From the NCBI RefSeq assembly GCF_000377345.1, contig NZ_KB898043.1, forward strand, positions 1 to 64,000: DNA of 64,000 nt, read 5' to 3'. Below, one piece after another: positions 9,501 through 18,162 of this stretch. Under the pieces are notes generated by a model. The model made no database searches. It saw nothing but the letters and a program-made list of their open reading frames with translations, and had not been told where the DNA came from. Source of the stretch: Thioalkalivibrio sp. ALJ16. GTDB taxonomy: Bacteria; Pseudomonadota; Gammaproteobacteria; Ectothiorhodospirales; Ectothiorhodospiraceae. Position 1 is the stretch's first letter; each line of letters opens with the position of its first letter. The position numbers and the translations under genes are program-made.

Positions 9501-9595
9501 CCGTTCGGGCGGTATTGGAGGAGCAGGTCCGTGAGATCGGTGCGTACGATCTCGATGAAGTTATGAAGTTGGTGAAGGCCCAGAGTGAGTACTGA
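6515..9595 (+). CDS. hsdR: Type I restriction-modification system, endonuclease/translocase subunit R
   Basis: 1026 residues. It is the ATP-driven translocating endonuclease of the HsdR2M2S complex. The N-terminal PD-(D/E)xK nuclease is seen as PDVVLY...LELKR at about residues 135-153. The SF2 motor follows: Walker A as QGSGKS (about 275), the DEAD-box-like DECH (about 386), the GFTGTPL motif, and lobe-2 motifs (LLTGFDAP, QAICRVNR). A long helical C-terminal region is expected for HsdM/S binding. I chose the ATG at 6515 because it overlaps the stop of the small upstream gene as ATGA and gives the usual family N-terminus; a longer frame exists but lies inside that gene. Confidence 0.95.
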   Translation: MSTVGQRERVTQQQVLRFLQDELGYSYLGDWKDRDGNHCVEETLLREWLSGRGLDDNRITKALRELDQAAAISGSQTLYGTNRAVYEKLRYGVRVKPSIDAPTETVWLIDWEHPERNDFAVAEEVTVAGPNTKRPDVVLYVNGIALGVLELKRSTVSVAEGIRQNLDNQKQDFIRPFFATVQLVMAGNPTEGLRYGVIETPEKHWLQWKEDSVNEDPLLRGLEQICRKDRLLEIIHDFIVFDAGTKKTCRHNQYFGIRAAQEFVRRREGGIIWHTQGSGKSLTMVWLAKWIRENVTDARVLVITDRTELDEQIEKVFKGVDEQIHRTRSGANLIRVLGSSEEWLIGSLVHKFGSSEEGDVDEFVRDLKGHLPKGFRVPGNLFVFVDECHRTQSGKLHDAMKAVLPDATLIGFTGTPLLQKDKRKSIEIFGPYIHTYKYDQAVSDGVVLDLRYEARDIDQQLTNQQKVDEWFELKTKGLNDYARAQLKKRWGTMQKVLSSRDRLEKIVADILWDMATRDRLVSGHGNAMLVAGSIYSACRLYEMFQSTELKGKCAIVTSYAPSTADIKGESTGEGETEKLHQYEIYRQMLAAHFDEPPETAMGKVETFEKEVKKRFIDEPGQMKLLIVVDKLLTGFDAPPATYLYIDKNMRDHGLFQAICRVNRLHTEDKEVGYIIDYKDLFRSLEQSIQDYTGGAFDAFDSEDVEGLLEDRLTKARERLDETREAIHALCEAVEPPGDSAAYRRFFVGTSDDPDTQKDNEPKRVALYKHVSAFLRAYANLANEMGPAGYSDDEAAEIKAEVEHYEKVREEVKLASGDYIDMKLYEPAMRHLLDSYVRAEDSEKLSAFDDMTLVELIIDRGEEAIDALPESIKSDTEAMAETIENNVRRLIIDEMAVNPKYYERMSELLDALIEQRRKEALEYREYLEKVIELTRQAAGGKGGSTYPSGLETPAQRALYDNLGQDETLALRLDERVRNVKKADWRGNTFREREVQRAVRAVLEEQVREIGAYDLDEVMKLVKAQSEY

Positions 9596-10313
9596 GCTAC
9601 TGCAAATCGACGTGGGCGGATTGGCCGTAGAGGTCCATCGCAAGTCGATCCGCAACCTTCACGTCGGGGTATACCCACCGGAAGGGCGGGTGCGGGTGGC
9701 CGCGCCGGCGCAAATGGACGACGAGGCCATTCGGTTGGCGGTTGTGTCGAGACTGGCCTGGATCCGCCGTCAGCAGCGAATGTTTCAGGCCCAGCCGCGG
9801 GAGTCGGGCCGGGAGATGGTGACGGGCGAGAGCCACTACTTCCGCGGTCAGCGTTATCGGCTGAACGTTATTGAAGGAAGGGGGGCAACTGGCGTTCGTC
9901 TCGTGGGGAATCACACGATGGAACTGATCGCCGCTCCAGGAAGCGATATCGAGGCCCGACAGCGCGTCCTGGAGCGCTGGTACCGAGCAGAGCTCCGGCA
10001 GCGGATCGACGCACTTCTGCCCAAGTGGCAAAGCGTCGTTGGTGTAAATGTGGCCGAATGCCGAATCAAGAAAATGAAGACGAAATGGGGTAGCTGCAAC
10101 ATCGAGGCCCGGCGCATCTGGTTGAATCTGGATCTGATCAGGAAACCTGAGCCTTGCCTTGAATACATCCTGGTACACGAGTTGGTGCACCTGCTGGAGC
10201 GGCAGCATAACGATCGCTTCCGGACTCTCATGGACCGCTTCCTGCCGGATTGGCGGTTACGCAGAGATCAGCTCAACCAGTCGCCGCTCGCCCATCAGGA
10301 TTGGGATTACTGA
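9585..10313 (+). CDS. YgjP-like (SprT-fold, DUF45) metallopeptidase
   Basis: 242 residues, starting at GTG 11 bases inside the end of hsdR. The C-terminal half carries KTKWGSCN and the zinc motif HELVH (about residues 198-202), followed by a third ligand in the ERQHNDRF region, all typical of YgjP/DUF45 proteins. These are often found at the end of type I restriction operons; a role in processing the HsdR or HsdM subunits has been suggested but is not established. The start fits translational coupling with hsdR. Confidence 0.88.
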   Translation: MSTELLQIDVGGLAVEVHRKSIRNLHVGVYPPEGRVRVAAPAQMDDEAIRLAVVSRLAWIRRQQRMFQAQPRESGREMVTGESHYFRGQRYRLNVIEGRGATGVRLVGNHTMELIAAPGSDIEARQRVLERWYRAELRQRIDALLPKWQSVVGVNVAECRIKKMKTKWGSCNIEARRIWLNLDLIRKPEPCLEYILVHELVHLLERQHNDRFRTLMDRFLPDWRLRRDQLNQSPLAHQDWDY

Positions 10314-10420
10314 GGGACTCAAGAGCCAAAATCGATGGCCGGTCGATCGGTCACAATGTCATAGGCGGACTCTCGCCAACGTTTCTCCCGTCACGGCGGG
10401 ATCCAACTTTGAGGTAACGG

Positions 10421-11215
10421 ATGACAGATTTGACGTGGCGCAAGGCCATCGAACGAGTGCTGAGTGACGCGGGTGGCGCGATGCACTACACGGACATCGC
10501 CGAGCAGATCGTGGCAGATGGGCTTCGGAAAAACGTGGGCGCCACGCCTCCGGCAACTGTCAACGCAAATATTTCAGGCTCGATCAGCAAGGAAGGAGAC
10601 AAGTCGCCATTCCGAAAGGTGGATCGGGGCGTCTACATGCTCAAGGATGACGGTATTGCCGCTACACCGAAGCTGAAGGCAGGAGCCACGCCTGATGCCA
10701 AAGAGCCCGACGGGGAAAGTGAAGAGCAATATGATGTCGTTTCCTCTTTCGGGATGTTCTGGCGTCGCGACTTCGTGGTCTGGAGCGGGACACCCAAGAT
10801 TCTGGGCATCCAGCAGATTGGTTCCGAGCCGGTCGACTTCTGTGGGCAGTTCGGTATTTATCTGCTCTATGACGGGCGTGAAGTGGTCTATGTGGGACGC
10901 TCGGTCGACCGGCCCCTTGGCCGACGCCTTTATGAGCACACGCTCGACCGCCTTTCTACCCGCTGGGATCGATTCTCCTGGTTCGGTGTTCTGCCAGTCT
11001 CAGACAAAGGAGCACTGCAGAACCAGCCTGAGGCATACGGAGCCGGGAAAATTATCCCTGCATTGGAAGCCATACTGATTGAAGCCTTGGAGCCCCGCCA
11101 GAATCGCAAGCGTGGTGATGATCTCTCCGCCGTCGAATATCTCCAAAAGGAAGACCCTGAGGTAGAGAAACGCAAAGCGCAGGCGGTACTGGCCAAGCTC
11201 GCTAATAAGTTTTAG
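10421..11215 (+). CDS. HARE-HTH and GIY-YIG domain protein (putative nuclease)
   Basis: 264 residues. The N-terminal 70 residues match the HARE-HTH winged helix (TWRKAIERVL, MHYTDIAEQIV, ending FRKVDRGVYML), a domain common in restriction enzymes and chromatin proteins. After a linker, residues about 140-235 form a GIY-YIG nuclease-like domain: GIYLLYDGREVVYVGRS, then an R-x3-H-like pattern (RRLYEHTLDR), a WDRFSWF strand, and a glutamate in the AILIEALEP segment that could bind metal. It lies 107 bases after the YgjP-like gene, possibly in the same operon. Its last 50 codons recur as a broken copy 7.1 kb downstream. Confidence 0.8.
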   Translation: MTDLTWRKAIERVLSDAGGAMHYTDIAEQIVADGLRKNVGATPPATVNANISGSISKEGDKSPFRKVDRGVYMLKDDGIAATPKLKAGATPDAKEPDGESEEQYDVVSSFGMFWRRDFVVWSGTPKILGIQQIGSEPVDFCGQFGIYLLYDGREVVYVGRSVDRPLGRRLYEHTLDRLSTRWDRFSWFGVLPVSDKGALQNQPEAYGAGKIIPALEAILIEALEPRQNRKRGDDLSAVEYLQKEDPEVEKRKAQAVLAKLANKF

Positions 11216-11221
11216 CCATTT
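11066..11221 (+). repeat. Direct repeat copy A: tail of the GIY-YIG gene
   Basis: These 156 bases match 18176-18331 with about ten differences, all but one or two of them at third codon positions. The repeat spans the last 50 codons, the TAG stop and a few bases after it. Together the two copies bracket the small membrane protein gene and the DUF6361-PLD-helicase module. Confidence 0.9.
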
Positions 11222-11320
11222 ACATCGCTTGGGGATGGGTGGCTCAACTGCTAGGGCGGCAAGGGAGGGGTGGTTTATTAGTGTTGCATGCGTGGATCTA
11301 CACCTAATGAAGGATGTGTC

Positions 11321-11752
11321 ATGTCGTTAGGCGGCGGGTTGGAGATTGTTGATTTAGATGAATCCGATCGGGATGAGAGTTTTGTAAAGCGTACAATTGT
11401 AGACTCAGTCAAAAAGCATTTTAATAGAATTAAGGTGGAGAATCGGAAAAAGGGGTTCCTGTTAATTGCAAGGAAGAAGGATCTCTGGGGCGGCTCTCTA
11501 GTCGCCTTAAGGGCGAATGTGGATATTCGTATAAAAGATGGAAAAGCAAAGGTCCTTATAGAAAAAGAGTTCAGTAAGCGCTGGCTCTTTTGGTTTTATT
11601 TGCTTGTGTGTGTTCTTTTGATCCCGTTCGCTGGCATTGGAATATTATTTTTGATGGCCCAATGGGTTTGGCATTCTTGTGAAAAGCGTAGGTATTCGGA
11701 TGATTTCGATAAGTCGATAAAGATGGCAATGAATCGGATAAGGTTCGATTAG
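11321..11752 (+). CDS. Small membrane protein of AT-rich composition, function unknown
   Basis: 143 residues from the ATG at 11321, which has AAGGA six bases upstream; an in-frame ATG 11 codons earlier lacks one. A soluble basic N-terminal half (about 1-85) is followed by two adjacent hydrophobic segments (LFWFYLLVCVLLIPFAGIGI and FLMAQWVW) and a charged tail. The coding sequence is much poorer in GC than anything around it, with codons such as TTA, ATA and AAT, so it was probably acquired from a different source. It sits just upstream of the three-gene module. I do not recognise a family. Confidence 0.6.
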   Translation: MSLGGGLEIVDLDESDRDESFVKRTIVDSVKKHFNRIKVENRKKGFLLIARKKDLWGGSLVALRANVDIRIKDGKAKVLIEKEFSKRWLFWFYLLVCVLLIPFAGIGILFLMAQWVWHSCEKRRYSDDFDKSIKMAMNRIRFD

Positions 11753-11976
11753 CAGGAATTGATAATTTATTGTGGCGTCTGCGGCTGGTTTTCTCGTTTG
11801 GTTTGCGATGTTCCATATCGAGGTCGGACCTCGATAAGTGCCTGTAAAGGAATTCGTTAAGGGGTTTGGAGTCGCTTCTATGGATCTTAGAGGCGCGGTT
11901 TTGAGGCGGAAATGACTGGCTGGCGCTGTGGCTCGGGCTGACATGATGTGAAGAGGGTGCACGGAGATGGGAACGA

Positions 11977-13209
11977 ATGCTCCAGTCCAAGATTGCCTGG
12001 CTTGACCACGATGCGGAGGCGCGCGAGCGGAGCATGCGCGTGCTGGCGTTGTTCGGGGAGCGTGATACGCGCGACGAACTGGGGCTTGGGGCGATTCGGG
12101 ATAACCTGGCGGATCTGCTGTTTCCGGGCACGAGTACGATCCAGACGCGTTTGCGGTACATGCTGTTGGTGGTATGGGTGTATCAGCAGGTAGAGGCGGA
12201 GCTGGCGCAGGGTGCGCTTGCGGCGGAGAAGGTGCCGGCCCGGGCGGCGGATCTGGAGTTTCGCATTGTGGATGTGCTACGCGAGGCGGACGACCGGGCC
12301 GGTGTTTTCGGGATTGGGTCCGGGCGGACGCTGCAGCGATTGCCCAGCTCGGTGTACTGGGCAGGGCTGGCATCCTGGGGCATTCGGGAGGTGCCGCTTT
12401 CCCAGGAGCGTTACCACCGCAGTGTGGCCGGCCTGGTGGAACGGCGGCGCGAGGTGGGCGCTCTTGCAGGCGAAGGCGAGCCGGCTGCGGATGTCTCAGA
12501 ATATCGCACCTGGCATGCCGGCCTGCCGGAAGCGCCCGAGCGGTTCCCGGCAGATGTGTCGCTGGCGCTGGGCCGTGCGGAGGCAGCGTTCATCCTGGAC
12601 CGGGTACGTGAGTGTCATCCGACGAGTCTGCTGGCCCATCTGTTCGAGCGCTGCGCGCCGGCGGAGGTGGAGTACCCCTGGGAGCACCCGGATCGGGCGG
12701 GGTTCAGCGACCGGCAGCAGGCGTTGCTGGATCAGGCGGAGAAGCTTGCGGTGCTCGCGCAGGGGGCGTTCCTGCTCTACAACCTGGCGCTGTCCGAACG
12801 GCGCGAACGCGAGGACTGGGTCGAGCACTACGAGCAGCGGATGGATGACTGGACCGAAGCGGCCCGGGCACTGCCGTTGGCGGAGTGGAACCTGGACGAT
12901 CTGTTTGCGCTGACGGATGGGGGAACGCTGCGGGTACAGCAGAGGGCGCGCGACTTCCTGCGCGACTGGCGCGAGCGGGTATTGGCCTGTGGCAGCGACG
13001 GGGCACGGCTGCGGGCGGACGAGGCGGCGCGTGATCTGGTGCGTCGGCGCGAATCGCTGCTGAAGAAGGCGCGTTCGCGCTTCACCAACCCGCAGGCGCT
13101 GACACAATGGAGCGGCCAGTCGGGCGCTTCTCGCTACAACTATCGCTGGCCGACGGTGAGCCGGTTCCACCTTGACCTGTACGCGGCGTTGCAGAGGGAG
13201 GACGGGTGA
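11977..13209 (+). CDS. DUF6361 family protein, first gene of a putative defence module
   Basis: 410 residues. The N-terminal pattern fits the DUF6361 family: a WLDHDAEAR start, GERDTRDELGLGAIRDN and then DLLFPGTSTIQTR. No catalytic motif is obvious; the protein is mostly helical and Arg/Glu-rich. The start ATG has GGAG about ten bases upstream. Its TGA overlaps the ATG of the PLD-like gene. Proteins of this family occur next to PLD-like and helicase genes, which implies a shared complex or pathway; the specific role is unknown. Confidence 0.8.
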   Translation: MLQSKIAWLDHDAEARERSMRVLALFGERDTRDELGLGAIRDNLADLLFPGTSTIQTRLRYMLLVVWVYQQVEAELAQGALAAEKVPARAADLEFRIVDVLREADDRAGVFGIGSGRTLQRLPSSVYWAGLASWGIREVPLSQERYHRSVAGLVERRREVGALAGEGEPAADVSEYRTWHAGLPEAPERFPADVSLALGRAEAAFILDRVRECHPTSLLAHLFERCAPAEVEYPWEHPDRAGFSDRQQALLDQAEKLAVLAQGAFLLYNLALSERREREDWVEHYEQRMDDWTEAARALPLAEWNLDDLFALTDGGTLRVQQRARDFLRDWRERVLACGSDGARLRADEAARDLVRRRESLLKKARSRFTNPQALTQWSGQSGASRYNYRWPTVSRFHLDLYAALQREDG

Positions 13210-15011
13210 TGCTCGATCCGAATGGCCGCAGCCTGTACACGAGCCTGCTCACACCACCGCCCGGATACTCGCTGGACCAGGCGCTGGGCACGACCTTCTC
13301 GCTGGATATTCCGACGCTGCTGACCATTCCCGTTCATCTCTCCCTGCTGGGGGCGGAGCGGCGGGATGACGGGATCGCGGTGTACGAGTCGGTCCGCCGC
13401 ACGATGGATCGGGTCACGCTCTATCTCCAGCGCGGCCAGATGCGAGCGCCGAAAGACGGTGAACCCCTGTTCGGGCTGCTGGAGCCGTGCATGGTGGAGG
13501 TGGAGCCGCCCGGCGACGGGGTGTTTCACCCCAAGGTCTGGGTGCTGCGCTTCCGGCCGGACGAGGGGGTGCGGCAACCGCCGCTGCTGCGGGTAGCGAT
13601 TCTGTCTCGCAACGTGACCGACGATCGCTCCTGGGATCTCTCGCTGCAGCTCGATGGCGAGCTGGGCGACGAAAGTATTGAGGCGAACCGGCCGCTGGCG
13701 CGGCTGCTAGAGAGCCTGCCGGGACTGGCTACGCGCGAGGTCGATGCGGACCGGCGGGCGCAGGCGCGGGAGCTGGCTTGGGATCTGATGTCCTGCAAGT
13801 TTGCGTTGCCCCCTGGTGCCGAGAGTCTGGAGTTTACGGTTCCGGGCCTGCCGGGGATGCGTTGGGAACCCGAGAAGAGCGATCGCCTGGCAGTGATCTC
13901 GCCGTTTCTGAAGGATGCCGCGCTGAGTCGGCTGGCCGGTGCCAGCGCTGGTCCGGTGGCGCTCATTTCGCGTCCGGAGGTGCTGGAGCAGGTTTCGCCG
14001 GATGTCTGCGGCGCCTTCGATGGCTGTTACGTGCTGCACGAGGCGGCCGAGACGGTGGACAACGAGGGCGAGATCGACCACGACACCCACGGGCTGCACG
14101 CCAAGGCATGGATTAGCGAACGAGGTACTCGTACCTCGATCACGCTAGGGTCGGCCAACGTGACGGATGCGGCGTTGCTGGGGCAGCACAACCTCGAGGT
14201 GATCGCGACCCTGAAAGGCCCTCGGCGCAAACTGGGTGGCATCGACGACCTGCTGGGCGAAAAGGGCCTTGGGGGCGTGCTGCAGCGCTGGGAGCCCGGG
14301 GAGCGCGCGGCGCCCGAGGATGCAGAACTCGTGAGGGCGCGCGAGCGGCTGGAGTGGGCGCGTGCCGAACTTGCGCGCGGTGGGTTGCGGGTGGTTTGCG
14401 AGGCGGGCAGTTCGGAGGATATGTGGCGGTGGTGGCTGGTCGGGCATGTGGAACTGCCGGAGTCGGTGAATTGCCGCGTGTGGCCGGTGAGCCGGTCACC
14501 CAGTGATGCGGTAGCGCTTGGGGCGGGCGGTGACGCAGGGAGAAGCGAGTTGCCGTATGGCGGCGTGTCGCATCTGACCGGGGTCATTGCCTTTGTGCTT
14601 ACGGATCCGGCGGCGGACCACGCGCTGCGCTTTGCACTGAACCTGCCGATCGAGGGCTTGCCGGCAGAGGAGCGCGAGGCGGCCATCCTGCGTGCCGTGG
14701 TGGAGAATCGGGACGGGTTCCTGCGGTATCTGATGCTGCTACTGGCGAACGACGATGCCGCCGCTGGTGCTTTTATACCGATGGCGGGAAGCGGTCACGG
14801 GCACTGGCAAAGGGTGGTGCTGGACGAACTGCCGCTTTTGGAAGAGATGACTCGGTGCTACAGCCGGGAGCCGGAGCGCCTGCGGGATATCGCCGAAATG
14901 ATCGAGCGCCTGCAGGGGCGCCTGGGCACATCTGACCTGGTGCCGCCGGAGTTCGAGGCGTTGTGGCGGACGTATCAGGAAGCGATGGAGCACCGTGATG
15001 GCCGGCATTGA
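13209..15011 (+). CDS. Phospholipase-D-like nuclease with two HKD half-sites
   Basis: 600 residues from ATG 13209 (a GTG three bases earlier is also possible). Two HxK half-sites are visible: FHPKVWVLRF at about residue 107, followed by SRNVTDDRSWD, and LHAKAWISE at about residue 297, followed by LGSANVTDAALLG. In PLD-family nucleases such paired half-sites build one active site that cleaves phosphodiester bonds. The remaining C-terminal 270 residues are unassigned. The stop codon overlaps the helicase start by 14 bases, so all three genes of the module are coupled. A nuclease acting with a translocase is the likely function (inference). Confidence 0.82.
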   Translation: MLDPNGRSLYTSLLTPPPGYSLDQALGTTFSLDIPTLLTIPVHLSLLGAERRDDGIAVYESVRRTMDRVTLYLQRGQMRAPKDGEPLFGLLEPCMVEVEPPGDGVFHPKVWVLRFRPDEGVRQPPLLRVAILSRNVTDDRSWDLSLQLDGELGDESIEANRPLARLLESLPGLATREVDADRRAQARELAWDLMSCKFALPPGAESLEFTVPGLPGMRWEPEKSDRLAVISPFLKDAALSRLAGASAGPVALISRPEVLEQVSPDVCGAFDGCYVLHEAAETVDNEGEIDHDTHGLHAKAWISERGTRTSITLGSANVTDAALLGQHNLEVIATLKGPRRKLGGIDDLLGEKGLGGVLQRWEPGERAAPEDAELVRARERLEWARAELARGGLRVVCEAGSSEDMWRWWLVGHVELPESVNCRVWPVSRSPSDAVALGAGGDAGRSELPYGGVSHLTGVIAFVLTDPAADHALRFALNLPIEGLPAEEREAAILRAVVENRDGFLRYLMLLLANDDAAAGAFIPMAGSGHGHWQRVVLDELPLLEEMTRCYSREPERLRDIAEMIERLQGRLGTSDLVPPEFEALWRTYQEAMEHRDGRH

Positions 15012-18000
15012 GGGCTTCGATGCCGGGCTGGTACTGGATGGGCTCAAGCCCTTTCAGCGCCGCACTGTGGATTACGCCTTCCAGCGGCTATTCGACCCGG
15101 CCGGCAGCGGGCGCTTTCTGGTGGCCGACGAGGTGGGGCTGGGCAAGACGCTGGTCGCTCGGGGGGTCATCGCGCGCAGCCTGGAGGCGCTGAGCGGACA
15201 GGGGGAGCGCGTCGACATCATCTACGTGTGCTCGAACGCGGCAATTGCGCAGCAGAACATCCGCCGGATGAATGTACTCGAGGACAGCCATTTTGAACGG
15301 GCCAGCCGCTTGACCCTGTTGCCCGAGACGGTTCATCAGCTCAACCGGAATCCGGTCAATTTCATCAGTCTGACCCCGGGGACCACCTTCAACCTTCGCT
15401 CCAGCACGGGGATCGCACGGGAGCGGGTGCTGCTGTTCCATCTGCTCGACGGGATGGAGGGTCTGAGCCCGACGGGTCTGAGCAAGGTGCTCCAGTGCAA
15501 CGTGGGGGAACGCTGGCCGCAATTGCTGCAAGAGGGGCCGGAGGAGATCGAGGCCGACCTGGCCGCCGCGTTTCTAGAGGATATGCGCCAGCAGACGGAA
15601 CTGCGCGGAGAGCTGCAGCGGATGTGCGAGGTCTTTGAACTACCAGAAGCCGAGTGGCCGGCGGAGACGAATGCCGAGCGCAATGCCCTGGTGGGCCGGC
15701 TGCGCCGCAGGCTCGCGCGCGTCTGTCTGGATGCGCTGCGCCCATCGCTGGTGATCCTGGACGAGTTCCAGCGGTTTTCCGACCTGCTGAACGGGGAGAC
15801 AGAAGAAGCCGAACTGGCCAATGACCTGTTCTCGCTGGAGGGTGCGCGGCTCTTGCTGCTGTCGGCAACTCCGTACCGGATGCTGAGCATGCACGGGGAG
15901 TCGGAGGAGGATCACCACCAGAACTTCCTGGATACGGTGGGGTTCCTGTACGGCGACGCGCACGAGGTGGACGGACTGCGTTGGGCACTGGAGACCTATC
16001 GCCGCGGCTGCCGGCAACTGGCAGAGGGCGATCACGAGGGTATTCAGCAGGCGCGTGAGGGGCTTCAATCACGGTTGCTACGGGTGATGTGCAGAACGGA
16101 GCGCGTGGGCCTGACGCGCCGGCGCGATGCCATGCTTTCCGGGGACGAGCACGTCGTGGATCTGGCGCCCCTGGATCTCGAATATGCCCGGAACATCGAT
16201 TCCACGGCGCATGCGGCGGGATTGCCGGATGTCATCGAGTACTGGAAGTCGGTGCCGTTCATGCTCAGCTACATGCGCGGTTATCAGATGCGCCGGGAGC
16301 TGGATGCCATTGCGACCAAGCCACCAAAGAGGCTTCGGCGGGCGATCGCGCGGGGAATGGGGCTCAGTACGATCGACGTCAATCGCATTGAGGCTTATGA
16401 GTCGCTGGATATTCCGCACGCCCGGATGCGCGGATTCATTGAAGAAACCGTGGGTGCTGGTCTGTGGGAGCTTCTGTGGTTGCCGCCTTCGCTGCCCTAT
16501 ACGAAGCTGGCCGGGCCGTGGGCGCGGGCAGGGGAGGTCACCAAACAGCTCGTGTTCTCGGCCTGGAATGCCGTGCCGGATGCGATTGCGACGCTGTGCT
16601 CGTACGAGGCGCAGGCGAGGGCGTTTGGCCAGGTAGGCGGGGAGGTCGGGTACAGCAACACCTACGAACGGGTCCGGCCCCTGTTGCGATTCCAGACCGA
16701 TGCGGATGGGCGCCTGACGGGAATGCCGGCCCTGGCCCGCATCATGCCGGCGCCTCGCCTGGCTCGCGAGGTGGATCCTTTGCGTCTGGCCATCACCCTT
16801 GGCAATGGTGAACCGCCGGCGCTCGACGTACTCCTCGCGGAGGCCACGCGGCAATGCCGTGATCTCCTCGCGGAACTACCACCAGGGGACGATCACGGGC
16901 GAGTCGACGAACGCTGGTACTGGGCCGCGATCGCGATGCTGGAACGGGATGCGCGCCTGATCGAGTGGATGCGGGCCACGAGTGGCTGGATCGAGGCCAT
17001 ACCTGACCGGGAAGACAGCGAGCAGTTTCGTACCCATCGGGACCAGATGATCCGAGCGATGAAGGGGGAGCTGGAACTTGGGCGGCGCCCGCCGGATCTT
17101 GCCGAAGTTCTGGCCCGGTTCGCGCTTGGGGGCCCCGCGGTTTGCGCGCTACGTGCATTGCGGCGGGTGGCTACGGATATCGACTGGAATGATCCGGCAC
17201 TGTTGCTGGGGGCCGCGCGGGTGGCCAACGGGTTTCGTACCCTCTTCAACCTGCCCGAGAGCGTGGTCCTGATCCACAACCGCGATGCAAAGCCCTATTG
17301 GCGGCAGGCATTGGACTACGCGGTGGAAGGCAATCTGCAGGCGGTCCTGGACGAACAGGTGCATCTGTTGCCGGAACAACTTGGAAGGGTGGAGGCATCC
17401 GCGACCGAGCGTATTGATGCAGTGGCACGAGCTGTGACGGAATCACTATCGATGCGGGCTGTCGGACTCAAGGTAGACGACGTTAGAGTCCAGAAGCGTC
17501 GTATGAAAGTCGATACCTTCTCAATTCGGTGCAGGTTCGCGCTGAGATTCGGCGATGTACGGGATGATACCGATGGCACCGTAGCCCGTGCCGATTCAGT
17601 GCGTGCGGCCTTTAATTCACCCTTTCGTCCTTTTGTGCTGGCCAGCACTTCGGTCGGGCAGGAAGGACTGGATTTCCACACTTGGTGTCACTCGGTGGTG
17701 CACTGGAACCTGCCGTCGAATCCGGTCGATATGGAGCAGCGCGAAGGGCGAGTTCATCGCTACAAGGGCCACGCGGTGAGGAGGAACGTCGCCCAGCACA
17801 TCGGCCTGGCCGCCCTTGCGGACTGGGAAGATGGCGGAGACCCGTGGGCTCGTCTGTTCGAGTGCGCCGAAGCGACGGAGTTTGGTCAGCAATCCGACCT
17901 GGCACCGTGGTGGATCTACGAGGCCGGGGACGCACGCATTAAGCGGCGAGTCCTGCTCTTGCCGCTGAGCCGCGATGTGGGGCGCCTCAAGCGCATGAAG

Positions 18001-18132
18001 CGGCAACTAGCGCTCTACCGAATGGTGTTTGGCCAGCCGCGTCAGGAAGACCTGATCGCCTATCTCGATCATGCCCTGCCGGAGGACGCGCCAGAGGACT
18101 GGCAGATTTCTCTACTTCCTCCCCCGACGTAA
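14998..18132 (+). CDS. Large SNF2/DEAD-like helicase of the putative defence module
   Basis: 1044 residues. Motif I is ADEVGLGKTLVARGV (about residues 42-56), motif II is LDEFQRF (about 254-260), motif III is LLLSATPYRML, and lobe 2 ends with VGQEGLDFH and QREGRVHRYKG (about 880-920). This is the pattern of SNF2/RapA-like ATPases that move along double-stranded DNA. About 500 residues separate the two RecA lobes (roughly 305-830), much more than usual, so there is a large extra domain. It is encoded last, overlapping the PLD gene. A motor for DNA recognition or feeding to the nuclease is the likely role (inference). Confidence 0.85.
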   Translation: MAGIEGFDAGLVLDGLKPFQRRTVDYAFQRLFDPAGSGRFLVADEVGLGKTLVARGVIARSLEALSGQGERVDIIYVCSNAAIAQQNIRRMNVLEDSHFERASRLTLLPETVHQLNRNPVNFISLTPGTTFNLRSSTGIARERVLLFHLLDGMEGLSPTGLSKVLQCNVGERWPQLLQEGPEEIEADLAAAFLEDMRQQTELRGELQRMCEVFELPEAEWPAETNAERNALVGRLRRRLARVCLDALRPSLVILDEFQRFSDLLNGETEEAELANDLFSLEGARLLLLSATPYRMLSMHGESEEDHHQNFLDTVGFLYGDAHEVDGLRWALETYRRGCRQLAEGDHEGIQQAREGLQSRLLRVMCRTERVGLTRRRDAMLSGDEHVVDLAPLDLEYARNIDSTAHAAGLPDVIEYWKSVPFMLSYMRGYQMRRELDAIATKPPKRLRRAIARGMGLSTIDVNRIEAYESLDIPHARMRGFIEETVGAGLWELLWLPPSLPYTKLAGPWARAGEVTKQLVFSAWNAVPDAIATLCSYEAQARAFGQVGGEVGYSNTYERVRPLLRFQTDADGRLTGMPALARIMPAPRLAREVDPLRLAITLGNGEPPALDVLLAEATRQCRDLLAELPPGDDHGRVDERWYWAAIAMLERDARLIEWMRATSGWIEAIPDREDSEQFRTHRDQMIRAMKGELELGRRPPDLAEVLARFALGGPAVCALRALRRVATDIDWNDPALLLGAARVANGFRTLFNLPESVVLIHNRDAKPYWRQALDYAVEGNLQAVLDEQVHLLPEQLGRVEASATERIDAVARAVTESLSMRAVGLKVDDVRVQKRRMKVDTFSIRCRFALRFGDVRDDTDGTVARADSVRAAFNSPFRPFVLASTSVGQEGLDFHTWCHSVVHWNLPSNPVDMEQREGRVHRYKGHAVRRNVAQHIGLAALADWEDGGDPWARLFECAEATEFGQQSDLAPWWIYEAGDARIKRRVLLLPLSRDVGRLKRMKRQLALYRMVFGQPRQEDLIAYLDHALPEDAPEDWQISLLPPPT

Positions 18133-18162
18133 CTTCTGGATCCTGATTTCGCAAGAGCTGAG

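Noticed and set aside
11977-18132. Assignment of the three-gene module to DISARM
   Set aside because: A PLD protein and a helicase are present, but no DUF1998 protein or methyltransferase of DISARM is seen within the module, and DUF6361 is not a DISARM component.
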